A stretch of 29,477 nt of DNA from Hondaea fermentalgiana (lineage: Eukaryota > Sar > Bigyra > Thraustochytrida > Thraustochytriidae): assembly GCA_014084085.1 (NCBI GenBank), contig NPFB01000208.1, positions 1 to 29,477 on the forward strand. The letters run 5' to 3'. The position numbers and the translations under genes are program-made. The notes below the pieces were generated by a model that was not told where the DNA came from, made no database searches, and saw only the letters and a list, made by a program, of their open reading frames with translations. Below, in pieces: positions 18,442 to 27,402 of this stretch (position 1 is the stretch's first letter; every line of letters starts with the position of its first letter).

Positions 18442-21390
18442 ATGTGGCGAATCCGCAGCAAGATAGAACCTCAGCAGAACCATGGCTTTTCAAGCAGAGA
18501 TGGGGTGAAAAATGGTCTCGGAGCATACGTGCTCTCGCTCTTGGTCCTTTTCGGGGGATGGATGGTGGCCCTCTTTGGCGTTGCTGGCAGCGTGAGACCT
18601 GGCGTAGGAGGCGTGCTGTCCTTTGCAGTCACCTCGCTCACCTCGCTCCTCTTTGTGCTTAGCAGCATCCTCTTGTACCGCTCCCAGGTGGCAAGCGTGC
18701 GCTGGATCGCTGACCTCATGGAAGATCGCGTACTCCGCGCTCGCAAAAACTGGACCTGCGAACCACTGCGCTCTCTCGTCGAGGTCGGCAGCTGGCTGCA
18801 CATTACCTTTCGCATGTACACCATTTCGCAGAGTCCTCTTGTGGCCGCAGCAGCGGGCGCAATTGCCGGCGCCTTTTGTGTCGTGCTCGGTGAGACGCTC
18901 ACTCTGCATTGCCGCAAGGTCTCACCGCCTCCGCCGGGCGCAGAGGTGTCCGATGCAGTGCTCACGCCGCACTTTGCGTCGTTAGTCGCAGCTGTCGCGC
19001 TTGCGGGCGCCTGCTGGCATGCCAAAGAGAGCCAAGACCTCGGACTCGCGCTCATTCTCGCAACGCTGACGAATGTCGCCTTTATTACCGCCGAGCAGCT
19101 CCTCATGCTCTGGAAGCCAACGCGCTGGGCAGCAGACATCCTTCATGATCGCGTTGTCAATCTCATTTATAATTGGCAACACGTGACCATTCGCAGCGGA
19201 TTTGAAACAAGCTTTTACTTGAGCAGCATCTTTTCCTGCTATTGCGCGACCGAAAGCGTACCCATTTCCGTCGCCGTAGGGACCATTGCAGGCATCTTCG
19301 TCGTTCTCTCCTCGTCATATGTTGGCCTTGGCACGCCTTGTGCCCAAAGAATTGACACCTCGGAAAAGAACAATGTGCGAGCCCCGTGCCGTGCGACCCA
19401 TACGTTCGGGGCAGGCTTTGCGCTATTTGCGCTCGTCATCTTTGCATGGACCTTCGCGACCCTTCTGTACACGGTTCTCGTCTTTTCTCGGAGCGCAGTT
19501 CTCGCCATTGTCGTTGCAGGTTTCACTGGCGTTGCTCTGGTCTGTGTGGCCGCCATGACCTCCGTCTCTGCTGCCATCCACGCCATCCCAGATGATGCGG
19601 CAACCAACAGCGACAAAAGAGAGGCTCTTTGCTATTCCAGTAACACGACACAAACGGCAGTTGGTCGAAAACGTCCCGCTCTGCGCTCCAAGTGGGACAC
19701 CGTTTGCTTTACGCTCAGCTCGCTCGTCACCGCGACGGCGGCAGCGGCAGAAGATGACAGTGATGAAAATGAGGGTGAGGAACCGTCTGCTTGCCGCGGC
19801 GACGCTTCCGCGTGCCATGCGCACAGGCTTGGTCGCGTAAAAATGGATGACGTTTTGCGTTGGTCAAAAGATCACGGGATTTCGCCTCAAGAAAATCCAC
19901 TCGCTCCATTGGCCACCTTTGCGCGTCTAGCGCAGAACAAACCTCTCGTAACGCCGCAAGCTCTGGCCGAGGCCAAGCCAGCCTGGATTTTACTAGAGGG
20001 CTTTGTCTTTGACATTTCAACATTTGCCGCTCTGCATCCTGGCGGCGAGGATCTTCTTCGCGACTATGCGAAGCGTGGCGCGGATGTTTCGGACCAATTC
20101 GCGGCTTTTCACCACCCGGCCACGTATGCGCGGCTCTTTCCACTTCTCGTGGGCCGCCTTGACGAGAGCGTTGTCGTCAAGGCAATCTCACAAGTGTCTA
20201 CCGACTGCACAGTCGAGTCGCACAAGAGGGCAACTGAACAATATCGTCTTCTTCGCGCCTATCTGTGGGCAAAGGGATATTTCCATGGCGCCGAGTCGGA
20301 CCGCGACGCTGCGCGTGCCGTAGCCCGCCAGCACATTTTTGTTTTAAGCCTCGCCATGCTTGCCGTGTGCCAAATTTTTCTTCTCCAACACCACATGAGT
20401 GGCGAATACCTTCGTGACGACCCGCATGCCGATCCTACCGCGACACTGTCCACGCCACGAAAGTACCTGCAGGCTGGTCTTGCAGCCGCCACTCTCGGCT
20501 TTTTCTGGCAGCAAGTTGCTTTTATTGCGCACGATGCCATGCACAATGGAGTCGTAAACCGCACAAAGGAAGCGCGCCCAAGCTCCTTCTGGGTTCCGAA
20601 CAATGTACTAGGGTGGCTTCATGGCAGCGTTCTTTTCGGCATTAGCTCGCACATGTGGAATGTAGAGCACAGTGGCCACCATGCCCAAACGTGTCGAACA
20701 GGAGAAGATCCGCAGTTCAATTACTTGCCCATGTGGGCCATTTCGCTCAAAGAGTTCTCCACGCGCCAGTGGCAGGAGATGCGAGCCAGCGCATTTTTCA
20801 TGCCTCTAATCACACGCGTCTTGGTGTCTGTACAACATTGGACGCTTCTACCTCTTGCGATGCTCGTAGGACGCTTCAACTTTTATGCCATCAACATCGT
20901 CTTTGCGATCCGACATCGTGTATACTACGATCTCGCAGGCATGGTCCTCTTTTGGATCTATTTCACAAGCCTACTTTCGCAGCTTGGATCTGATGTCTCT
21001 CTCAAGATCTTCTTTGTGCTCGTCTCGCACTGGACCGTTGGCGTGCTTCATGTGCAGCTACTAATTTCGCACCTCGGACTCGAGTCCGTCTCACCCGAGG
21101 ACGAGCAGCGCCTTGGATTCTTTGCACACCAGCTGAAAACCACACGCGATATTGCGACTTCGGAGCGCTGGGCATTCTTACACGGAGGTCTAGAGCGCCA
21201 AATTGCCCATCATCTGTGGCCATCGCTTCCACGCGTCCGACTCGATCTCGTCACCCCAGCCGTCAAGGAAATTTGTCATGATACGGGCATTGCTTTTGAC
21301 GAGGTGCCATTCTTTGAGGCAATTCGTCTGTGTATCGTCGATTTTCGTGATATTGCACACGAGGTCTGGGCCGGAAATATTGCCATTTGA
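18442..21390 (+). CDS. Cytochrome-b5 front-end fatty acid desaturase fused to an N-terminal polytopic membrane domain
   Basis: One frame of 982 residues, ATG to TGA. The C-terminal ~515 residues are a complete front-end acyl desaturase, which adds a double bond between an existing one and the carboxyl end of polyunsaturated chains in the endoplasmic reticulum membrane. The cytochrome-b5 domain has HPGG (532-535) and a second haem His at about 558 (FHHPATYARL). The di-iron histidine boxes are HDAMH (697-701), HSGHH (743-747) and QIAHH (920-924); Gln in place of the first His of box 3 is the front-end hallmark. Regiospecificity (delta-4, 5, 6 or 8) cannot be read. Residues ~25-390 add eight or so hydrophobic helices that such enzymes lack, with an internal duplication, then a Ser/Asp/Glu-rich linker (~395-467). 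Met468 (ATG at 19843) would start a normal-length desaturase, so internal initiation or two merged genes are alternatives, but no stop or obvious splice site separates the parts. Confidence 0.85.
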   Translation: MWRIRSKIEPQQNHGFSSRDGVKNGLGAYVLSLLVLFGGWMVALFGVAGSVRPGVGGVLSFAVTSLTSLLFVLSSILLYRSQVASVRWIADLMEDRVLRARKNWTCEPLRSLVEVGSWLHITFRMYTISQSPLVAAAAGAIAGAFCVVLGETLTLHCRKVSPPPPGAEVSDAVLTPHFASLVAAVALAGACWHAKESQDLGLALILATLTNVAFITAEQLLMLWKPTRWAADILHDRVVNLIYNWQHVTIRSGFETSFYLSSIFSCYCATESVPISVAVGTIAGIFVVLSSSYVGLGTPCAQRIDTSEKNNVRAPCRATHTFGAGFALFALVIFAWTFATLLYTVLVFSRSAVLAIVVAGFTGVALVCVAAMTSVSAAIHAIPDDAATNSDKREALCYSSNTTQTAVGRKRPALRSKWDTVCFTLSSLVTATAAAAEDDSDENEGEEPSACRGDASACHAHRLGRVKMDDVLRWSKDHGISPQENPLAPLATFARLAQNKPLVTPQALAEAKPAWILLEGFVFDISTFAALHPGGEDLLRDYAKRGADVSDQFAAFHHPATYARLFPLLVGRLDESVVVKAISQVSTDCTVESHKRATEQYRLLRAYLWAKGYFHGAESDRDAARAVARQHIFVLSLAMLAVCQIFLLQHHMSGEYLRDDPHADPTATLSTPRKYLQAGLAAATLGFFWQQVAFIAHDAMHNGVVNRTKEARPSSFWVPNNVLGWLHGSVLFGISSHMWNVEHSGHHAQTCRTGEDPQFNYLPMWAISLKEFSTRQWQEMRASAFFMPLITRVLVSVQHWTLLPLAMLVGRFNFYAINIVFAIRHRVYYDLAGMVLFWIYFTSLLSQLGSDVSLKIFFVLVSHWTVGVLHVQLLISHLGLESVSPEDEQRLGFFAHQLKTTRDIATSERWAFLHGGLERQIAHHLWPSLPRVRLDLVTPAVKEICHDTGIAFDEVPFFEAIRLCIVDFRDIAHEVWAGNIAI

Positions 21391-21785
21391 GGGAGTAGAT
21401 GCCTCGCGTGCTTTTCATGATGGAAATACCGCGCTTCGAACTTGACCAGATTCAGGATCCTCTTCACAATCGATTGATCAGATTACTCCAAGTGTGGGTA
21501 TTGCTGGCAGCTTGCTTGGTTGGCGAAAGGCTTCTTGAATAACTTGGAAAATATTAGTCTCAGGTTTTTGACACGCGATGCAAATGTCGAAAAACCACTC
21601 GTCTCGACTCGACTCGACTCGACTCGGAAAAATAAAAAAATCGGAAAAAAAATTGACAATCAAAATAAACTCAACGGACACAACGCGCTTGGTGCTCGAA
21701 AACTTGGGACTGCTACCTTGAGCGGCGTACGAATGATCAATCGGCAAGTGGGCTCGGGACGCAAGACCAGAGCGCCCGCGCCACG
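21391..21785. other. Spacer between desaturase and WD40/FN3 genes
   Basis: It separates two genes on the same strand. AT-rich near 21625-21670 (A tracts, AATAAA-like strings that could serve 3' end formation of the desaturase mRNA) and contains a CGACT pentanucleotide run. No gene seen. Confidence 0.5.
21603..21626. repeat. CTCGA pentanucleotide repeat
   Basis: About five tandem CTCGA units in the spacer between the desaturase and the WD40/FN3 gene. Confidence 0.85.
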
Positions 21786-24700
21786 ATGTTGCGCGACCTT
21801 GCAGAGTCTGTGTATGAGCTGCGCGAGGCCCGGCGCGCGAAGCGCAAGGCCAAGCGAGATGCAGCCAAGAAAGCGCGCAAAGAAGCTACGCGTACAGGCG
21901 CGGAGGAACAGCGCGAACTCGAGTACTTGGCCATGCTTGCGCAACAGGGAGAGCGAGAAGCTATGGCAAGCGAAGACGCCCGCTCAATGGCTTGGGAAAT
22001 ACAAGTACGCGCCGAAAAAATTCTTCGCGAATCGAGGCAAAATGAACTGCGTGAACGCGCATATTGTGCTGCGCGCGAAGCGGAACAGCTTGAGCTGATT
22101 CGCCAAGATGGGCTCTGCTTTCGATTCCAGCGGACTGCCACAATGTACCGCTGGCGTGACAGCACCGAGCTCTTTGAAAGCTACGAAGTCGGATGCACAG
22201 TCCGCCAATTCTCTGTGCTCTCTGCCGACGATCTCAACAGAATACCCGCTGGCGTGCTTGCTGGTGAACCACTCGTGCTCACAGGATCGAGTCCAATCAA
22301 ACGAGATGTAGTGCTCGCTGCGTGCGGAGACGGCGCTGTTCGACTCGTTGTGTACTCGTTGCAGCGAAACAAAACAAGTACGGGCTCAAGCTTTGTCGTA
22401 GGCAGAGCACCTGATGAAATTCCGGTTCTGGGCGCATGTTTGGTGCGCAGCGGAGCACTACAGCGCAAGCTTGGTTGGCTCGTTCTTTATGCTTGCGGTG
22501 ACGGATTTATTCGCTGCGGATGGGATCACTGGAAACAACTCTTCCGAGCCAACATTGGTGGTCCTGCGCCACCCAAAGATCCTCCTCCAACTGATGACGA
22601 TCAGGAAAAGGAATCTCCGTGGCAAGCTTCCCTCCCTCAACTAGCGCCTCTGGAAGACGATCAACCGGACCACGATGACGTCATTTACGGCCTTGCGGTG
22701 CACGATGAAGTCTTATTTTCGTGGTCTGCGGATGGACGCATCAAAAAGTGGTGTCTCGATACGGGCGAGCTTTTGCACACCTATTGTGGAACACGCGGAG
22801 GCGTTACGACATGCATTGTTTCTGCGAATGGAAAGTTCTTGCTTTCCGCTGGGGATACTTCGGATCCTCGTATTCGTCTCTGGGATGCGCAATACATGCC
22901 ACCAGGCCACGCAGATCACGCAAACCATACTCCTGTTGTCGAATGCGACGCCCCGGAGAGCAGTCCAGACTATGGTGAGCCCACATTTTATGACCATGCG
23001 TGTGACGGCTGTGACCGGGCGCGTCGAGTCATGTTGGCAGAGCACAATATACAAAAGAGAGCCGACTTTCAGATGGCTCTCTATCGGAAAGCAGGGAAGA
23101 ACGACGTGGCGAAACTCGAACACCTGCTACAAGATGCACGGGAAGCGGTCGACGAGCAAGCTTCGCGCAATGTTGCCGACTTTGCAAGATACCATGGCGG
23201 AGCGTTGCGAATCTTTCATGAACATCGCGCACACTACGTAGGTGTTGATGGCCCTGGTTCCCATGGCGAATGGATCAACGGGTTGTGTCTCAATGCGAGC
23301 GAAACGCTTGCCGCCTCGTGCGGGTCGGACACCTTTGCCAAAATATGGCGCTTCCCAGAGGGGGATCTCGTGAGCCGCGTCAAGTGCGATGATTGGATCA
23401 TGACGTGCGCGATGGGCACGATTTCCGACTTTCAGGACCTCCCGATCGAAGTGCTCGTGACGGGGTGCGCCGACTCCACAATTACCATTTGGGACGCCCA
23501 TTCGGGTAGCCCTCTGCAAACGCTGCGCGGACACAGCGACGCCGTCGCGGACGTATGCTTTTTGCACCAAGGGCGCTTTGCCTCGCAAAAGAAAACTTCT
23601 GCTCCATCTGCGACTGTCGATACTGATCCCGTCAGTGCGACAATTCGTGACACTGGCCATGAGCAAGACAAAGAGGTCAGCAATAATGACAAGGACGACG
23701 GAGAAGCCACTCGTGACGAAACGGCCGACGCTTGCAGCACTGTCAAGATGGCTTCAAATGATGAGGTGGAGATTTGCAACTTTGTTCGAAGTAGCAGCTA
23801 TGACGGTACGATTCGCACGTGGAAGCTTGGGTCCGGTCTTCCATTCGCTCCACCCCCGCCGGTCGTCGAAAGCACACGACAGACAGAGGCTACAATTCAG
23901 TGGGAAATGCCCGTGCAGAATGGAAGTCCTGTGCTTGAATTCCACATTAAGCAACGCGAGAACAAAATTGGCGACTTTGAGGTTGTTGCTTTGGTCAAAG
24001 TGAACACCAAGGAAAATCTGACAACCTTTAAACGTCGCATGACGGCACTTCACCCGGGTAGTTCGTATGAGTTTCGCGTTGCTGCCAGCAGCGAGATCGG
24101 CCAAGGTGAGTGGAGTCTTGCCTCGGAGCCACGGAGATGCCAACCCGCTGCACCAGGACGTATTGATGCGCCCATTGTAACACAAATTTCAACGACGTCG
24201 ATGACCATATCCTGGATTGCTCCGGACTCGATGGGTGCCCACATTCAGGAATTCGCAATTCGCAGACGAGGAGGAACGAGCTCTCGCACCTTTGAGGAGA
24301 GTCAAGAGGTTCTTGTGTCGTGGCAAGACGCTAGAGCGGGCGCTGAAAAGGAACGCGATGCAGCGACGGCGCGACGACGGAAGCTCGAAGCATGGTTGCA
24401 TGAGAATCGGCATCTTGGCGCAAAAGAGACGCTTCGCACGCGACGCAAGCTCAAAGACGAGGACAATCTCGATAACCAGCGTCGCGTTCTCGTGCAGGTG
24501 GCCATGTCCGCGACCGGATCTGCCGCGACACGAAAGGGGATCACCGCAGAGCAGCTATTGGAGATGAGTGCAACATTGACGGGTCTGGAACCGGGCATGG
24601 CGTATCAATTTTCTGTGATTGCGGTGAACAAGATCGGGCGTGGACCGTGGTCTCTTCCTTCGACGTCGGCGTCCGCGAGCACGTGCGCGCCGGACGCGCC

Positions 24701-26279
24701 AGGGGAAGCCCCCTGGCTGCAGTCCACGAGCACGACGAGTTTGACACTTGCGTGGATGCCGCCTCGGACGAATGGGAGCGCGTTGACAGCCTTTGTGTTT
24801 CGCTATGGCAAAGCTGCCGTGGTGGACGAAATGCTACAGTGCGAGACGGACGAAGACACCCACGCAAGCAAAGCACGCGGCTTCCTTGAGTCGTCCGAGG
24901 TTCAAGCCGCAACTGAACGCGTCGAGCGCGCGACTGCAGCGATGCACTCCAAGCATGTGGTGGAGATGAAAATGGCGGGCGTTTTGACGGATGCAGACTT
25001 CGAGGTGCTGCGCGTGGCTCTTTACGTGATGATGCACGTGAGCGGCGACGCAGGGGACGAAGACGACGCTGACGCTGACGCTGACGCTGACGCTGATGCT
25101 GACAAACGATCATCGAAGCTATTGCACCCGCTGCCGCAACGACTCGAGGTCAACGCGGCCGTGCGACACCCTGAGCAATTTTTAGGCCGACTTCGAAGCT
25201 TTCGGCTCGCGACAAGGGACGCGGAGCTCGGCGAGAAGTTGCGTCCGGCCATCACTCCGCTGCGTCTTCCCGTCATCAACTTGGTCACCGATTTAGGGAA
25301 GAGTGCAAGTGCACTCAAGCTCACGTTGTCCCGCATGCTCCTGACGTGGCTCGAGGCTGTCGTGGAATATGACGGCAACGTGTACAAGAACACGATCTTT
25401 CCCGTGCTTGCTGGGGCAACATGTGCGTGGCGGCGACGGCGAGAGATTCTTGGCTCTGGGCTCTCGACACTTCGCGTGGGTGGCAAGGCGACACATACAA
25501 CGGTGGAAGGACTCGACGCGGGCGAGGCGTATCGGTTTCAGTTTTGTGCTGTCAATGATCAGGGCACGAGCGGATTTTCGCCAGCGAGTCGCAGCTTCGT
25601 GGTGAAACGGGGTCCGCCGTCAAAGCCTCTAGAGGTGACAGCCTCACATCCCAGCATCTTTAGACTTACGGTGGCATGGGCTGCGCCAGAGCAGCTTTTC
25701 GGCAGTCAAGTGATTGCCTATCATGTCGTGTTTCGACAGGCTGGACGAGGAGCCTTTGTGACAGCCCAGACGGTACCGGGCTCTCAGCGCGAGTTGCAAG
25801 TGTCGGGTTTGCAGCCTGACACATTGTACGAGTTCGCTGTGACTGCAGAGAACGAGGTAGGGCGAGGTCCGCGAAGTGAAGCAAGCATTCCGACGCGGAC
25901 GCTACCGGCCCAAGTACCAAGCGCTGTCGCGGCACCGATCGTCTTGAGTGCGGACTTTCGCGCGGTACGTTTGCACTGGAAGGCCCCGTCATCCGATGGC
26001 GGGTTGCCGGTGCTGCGTTTCATCGTAAATGCCTTTCGAGGGGCCGAGGCAACTTCGATGGGGACTTGCGCGATGCTCGAGCAAGTTTCTCCTGCGGATT
26101 CGTATTTTGTGGACATTTTCCCTGGAGTGCAGACGGCAGGTGAGGGCGGCGATGCATTTTTCATGGAGGATGAGGTTCCGTATAGCTTTTGCGTGTTGGC
26201 GGAGAATCACGTTGGTCTCAGCCCACCAAGTGAGCCGAGTGCTGCGGTTGTCATTGTTCGTCCGGGTACAGAATTTTAG
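21786..26279 (+). CDS. WD40 propeller - fibronectin type III multidomain protein
   Basis: The protein has 1497 residues; the ATG has A at -3 and the stop is TAG. It begins with a basic coiled-coil helix (about 5-115). A WD40 propeller follows at ~137-683, in which I count seven blades; the clearest signatures are SADGRIKKW, RIRLWDA (W366), SDTFAKIW, DSTITIWDA and YDGTIRTWKLG (W679). A large insertion with CDGC and a helical stretch lies between blades 4 and 5, and an acidic one within blade 7. Five fibronectin-III domains follow at about 690-785, 788-968, 971-1275, 1277-1373 and 1374-1497, each ending in the typical L.PG..Y.F.V.A.N..G.G..S pattern. Domains 2 and 3 carry insertions of ~65 and ~230 residues; the latter includes an Ala-Asp run (1095-1106). 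I see no signal peptide or membrane helix, so it is likely an intracellular scaffold. An axonemal or cytoskeletal role is possible but unproven. Confidence 0.85.
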   Translation: MLRDLAESVYELREARRAKRKAKRDAAKKARKEATRTGAEEQRELEYLAMLAQQGEREAMASEDARSMAWEIQVRAEKILRESRQNELRERAYCAAREAEQLELIRQDGLCFRFQRTATMYRWRDSTELFESYEVGCTVRQFSVLSADDLNRIPAGVLAGEPLVLTGSSPIKRDVVLAACGDGAVRLVVYSLQRNKTSTGSSFVVGRAPDEIPVLGACLVRSGALQRKLGWLVLYACGDGFIRCGWDHWKQLFRANIGGPAPPKDPPPTDDDQEKESPWQASLPQLAPLEDDQPDHDDVIYGLAVHDEVLFSWSADGRIKKWCLDTGELLHTYCGTRGGVTTCIVSANGKFLLSAGDTSDPRIRLWDAQYMPPGHADHANHTPVVECDAPESSPDYGEPTFYDHACDGCDRARRVMLAEHNIQKRADFQMALYRKAGKNDVAKLEHLLQDAREAVDEQASRNVADFARYHGGALRIFHEHRAHYVGVDGPGSHGEWINGLCLNASETLAASCGSDTFAKIWRFPEGDLVSRVKCDDWIMTCAMGTISDFQDLPIEVLVTGCADSTITIWDAHSGSPLQTLRGHSDAVADVCFLHQGRFASQKKTSAPSATVDTDPVSATIRDTGHEQDKEVSNNDKDDGEATRDETADACSTVKMASNDEVEICNFVRSSSYDGTIRTWKLGSGLPFAPPPPVVESTRQTEATIQWEMPVQNGSPVLEFHIKQRENKIGDFEVVALVKVNTKENLTTFKRRMTALHPGSSYEFRVAASSEIGQGEWSLASEPRRCQPAAPGRIDAPIVTQISTTSMTISWIAPDSMGAHIQEFAIRRRGGTSSRTFEESQEVLVSWQDARAGAEKERDAATARRRKLEAWLHENRHLGAKETLRTRRKLKDEDNLDNQRRVLVQVAMSATGSAATRKGITAEQLLEMSATLTGLEPGMAYQFSVIAVNKIGRGPWSLPSTSASASTCAPDAPGEAPWLQSTSTTSLTLAWMPPRTNGSALTAFVFRYGKAAVVDEMLQCETDEDTHASKARGFLESSEVQAATERVERATAAMHSKHVVEMKMAGVLTDADFEVLRVALYVMMHVSGDAGDEDDADADADADADADKRSSKLLHPLPQRLEVNAAVRHPEQFLGRLRSFRLATRDAELGEKLRPAITPLRLPVINLVTDLGKSASALKLTLSRMLLTWLEAVVEYDGNVYKNTIFPVLAGATCAWRRRREILGSGLSTLRVGGKATHTTVEGLDAGEAYRFQFCAVNDQGTSGFSPASRSFVVKRGPPSKPLEVTASHPSIFRLTVAWAAPEQLFGSQVIAYHVVFRQAGRGAFVTAQTVPGSQRELQVSGLQPDTLYEFAVTAENEVGRGPRSEASIPTRTLPAQVPSAVAAPIVLSADFRAVRLHWKAPSSDGGLPVLRFIVNAFRGAEATSMGTCAMLEQVSPADSYFVDIFPGVQTAGEGGDAFFMEDEVPYSFCVLAENHVGLSPPSEPSAAVVIVRPGTEF
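25068..25103 (+). repeat. GCTGAC hexamer repeat in coding sequence
   Basis: Six tandem GCTGAC units, one with a GAC-to-GAT change, encode alternating Ala-Asp at residues 1095-1106 of the WD40/FN3 protein. In-frame length changes would be tolerated, so this may be polymorphic. Confidence 0.9.
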
Positions 26280-26751
26280 TGGTTCGGAGACGCCAGGCTT
26301 TTGTGCGTGCGTTCGAAGCGAAGTGCAAGTGAAGTGGATTAGAATCACAAGGGTGGGGGAGGAGACTGCGAGGTCGACAAGGCTGCCGATAAGAGAGACT
26401 TGAAATGAATAATCTTTATAGACTGTTGTAATAACCAGAGTCATCGCGGGGAGCGCGCGCTCGGTCTCTTTATAAGTTGTTCCTTTTGACAGAAAAGATA
26501 CGAGCCAAGCAAGCGCTGGATGATCAGAGGACCATTTTCTTGCTGACGACGAAGATTCTTTTCAGGAAAGCAGCCGCTTACTGTGAGCAGGTCGATGTCA
26601 GCGCAGAGCCGCGCATAGCGAGTCGCCTTCGTCAGCCATTCTCCTCTCTCTCTCTCCGGGCTGTACCTTCTCCTCGCTCCCCTGTGCCTGCCCGGCCCGA
26701 CCGGGCGCGTCCGTTCTGACCTCGTCTCATCCCGTTTCCTCGTCTCGCGTC
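26280..26751. other. Spacer downstream of WD40/FN3 gene; possible intron and 3' region of the short metallothionein
   Basis: Read on the minus strand, this follows the splice donor of the short metallothionein-like frame. It contains a possible acceptor (CTGAC branch-like string, then CTCACAG ending at 26581). No Cys-rich second exon is visible anywhere here. CTTTATAAG occurs at ~26468 but matches no gene start. Confidence 0.35.
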
Positions 26752-26847
26752 TCAAGTTCTCCTTACCTTGCCGCAGCAGTTGCAGCCGCAGTTGCCGCCG
26801 CAGTTGCCGCTGCCGCCGCAGCACTTGCAGTCGCACGGGGCGGTCAT
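26752..26847 (-). CDS. Very short metallothionein-like protein (first exon or complete micro-ORF)
   Basis: From the ATG at 26847 (ACC ATG context, A at -3) the frame encodes 31 residues ending in TGA. Residues 5-25 hold nine cysteines in CxC and CC arrangements (CDCKCC, NCGGNC, GCNCC) with Gly, Asn and Lys between and no aromatic residue: a metallothionein composition expected to bind Zn, Cu or Cd through thiolate clusters. After codon 27 (Lys) the DNA reads AAG|GTAAGG, a near-ideal 5' splice site in phase 0, so the last four residues may be intron. The best acceptor I see (CTCACAG ending at 26581) would place a TAA directly after the junction, giving a 27-residue protein either way. The frame stays open upstream into other Cys-rich codons, but I read that part as leader. 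A decayed copy of the longer gene at 29088-29333 is an alternative. Confidence 0.55.
   Translation of the reverse strand: MTAPCDCKCCGGSGNCGGNCGCNCCGKVRRT
26761..26766 (-). other. Candidate 5' splice site of the short metallothionein
   Basis: The minus strand reads CGGCAAG|GTAAGG. It lies in phase 0 immediately after the last Cys-rich codons. A consensus donor exactly where the metallothionein-like composition stops supports a real exon boundary. Confidence 0.5.
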
Positions 26848-27402
26848 GGTCTCTGTTCTCGTGCTGCTGGTTGCGCTTCGCTCGCTGCCTTGGATCTGCA
26901 GATGCTCTTCTTCTCGCTCTCGTTGCGGGTCTGCTGCCCCTGCCCTGCCGCCTCGCCCTGCTTCGCCGCGCTCTCCGTCAGCCTGCTGCGATCTTTCTTT
27001 CCCGGCCATCACGCAGTGCAAGAAACAGATGCAGCAAGTGCAACAGGCGCTGCAAGAAATGCAACAAACGCGAGCAACAACCGGAAGGCGACTGCGCGAC
27101 GCGACGCGGCAGCGAGGTGGAAGCGGCGGCGCGTGCGCGCACACCCGCAGCGCGCGGGACGCGCGGCACGTGCTCGATCTCGGACGCGCCTGATGTGAGA
27201 AGGAGGACGAGGCGACAAGATCGAGCCATTGGCGCCTTCGTGCATCCCTTCACTGTCACGTCAGATGCCGGACGGCGACGGCGACGCGGACGAGATACCA
27301 GGTGGTGGATGGCCATGAATGAATGAAGCTCGCTCGACGCTGGACGGAGGTCGGGAGCCAAGCCGAACGCGCGGGTGAGGCGACGGACGCGGTTCGGCAC
27401 GC
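26848..27402. other. Probable leader/promoter side of the short metallothionein
   Basis: It lies upstream of the minus-strand ATG at 26847. It contains a TGCA/GCAA-rich stretch (27015-27075) that reads as Gln-rich on plus and Cys-rich on minus. Overlapping frames on both strands have no recognisable domain. No TATA or metal-response-like element could be assigned with confidence. Confidence 0.35.

Noticed and set aside
18442..26279. A co-regulated lipid/metal gene cluster
   Set aside because: Lipase, desaturase, NIPA and metallothionein segments are on different strands and interrupted by unrelated genes (RRP42, carrier, WD40/FN3); no shared upstream motif was found by eye.
26848..27144. Upstream extension of the short metallothionein frame, including a CCISCSACCTCC-like stretch
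   Set aside because: The extension is Arg/Glu-rich between the two Cys segments; the Cys stretch arises from a GCAA/TGCA-rich repeat and lacks CxC spacing with Lys/Gly. The ATG at 26847 has a better context.
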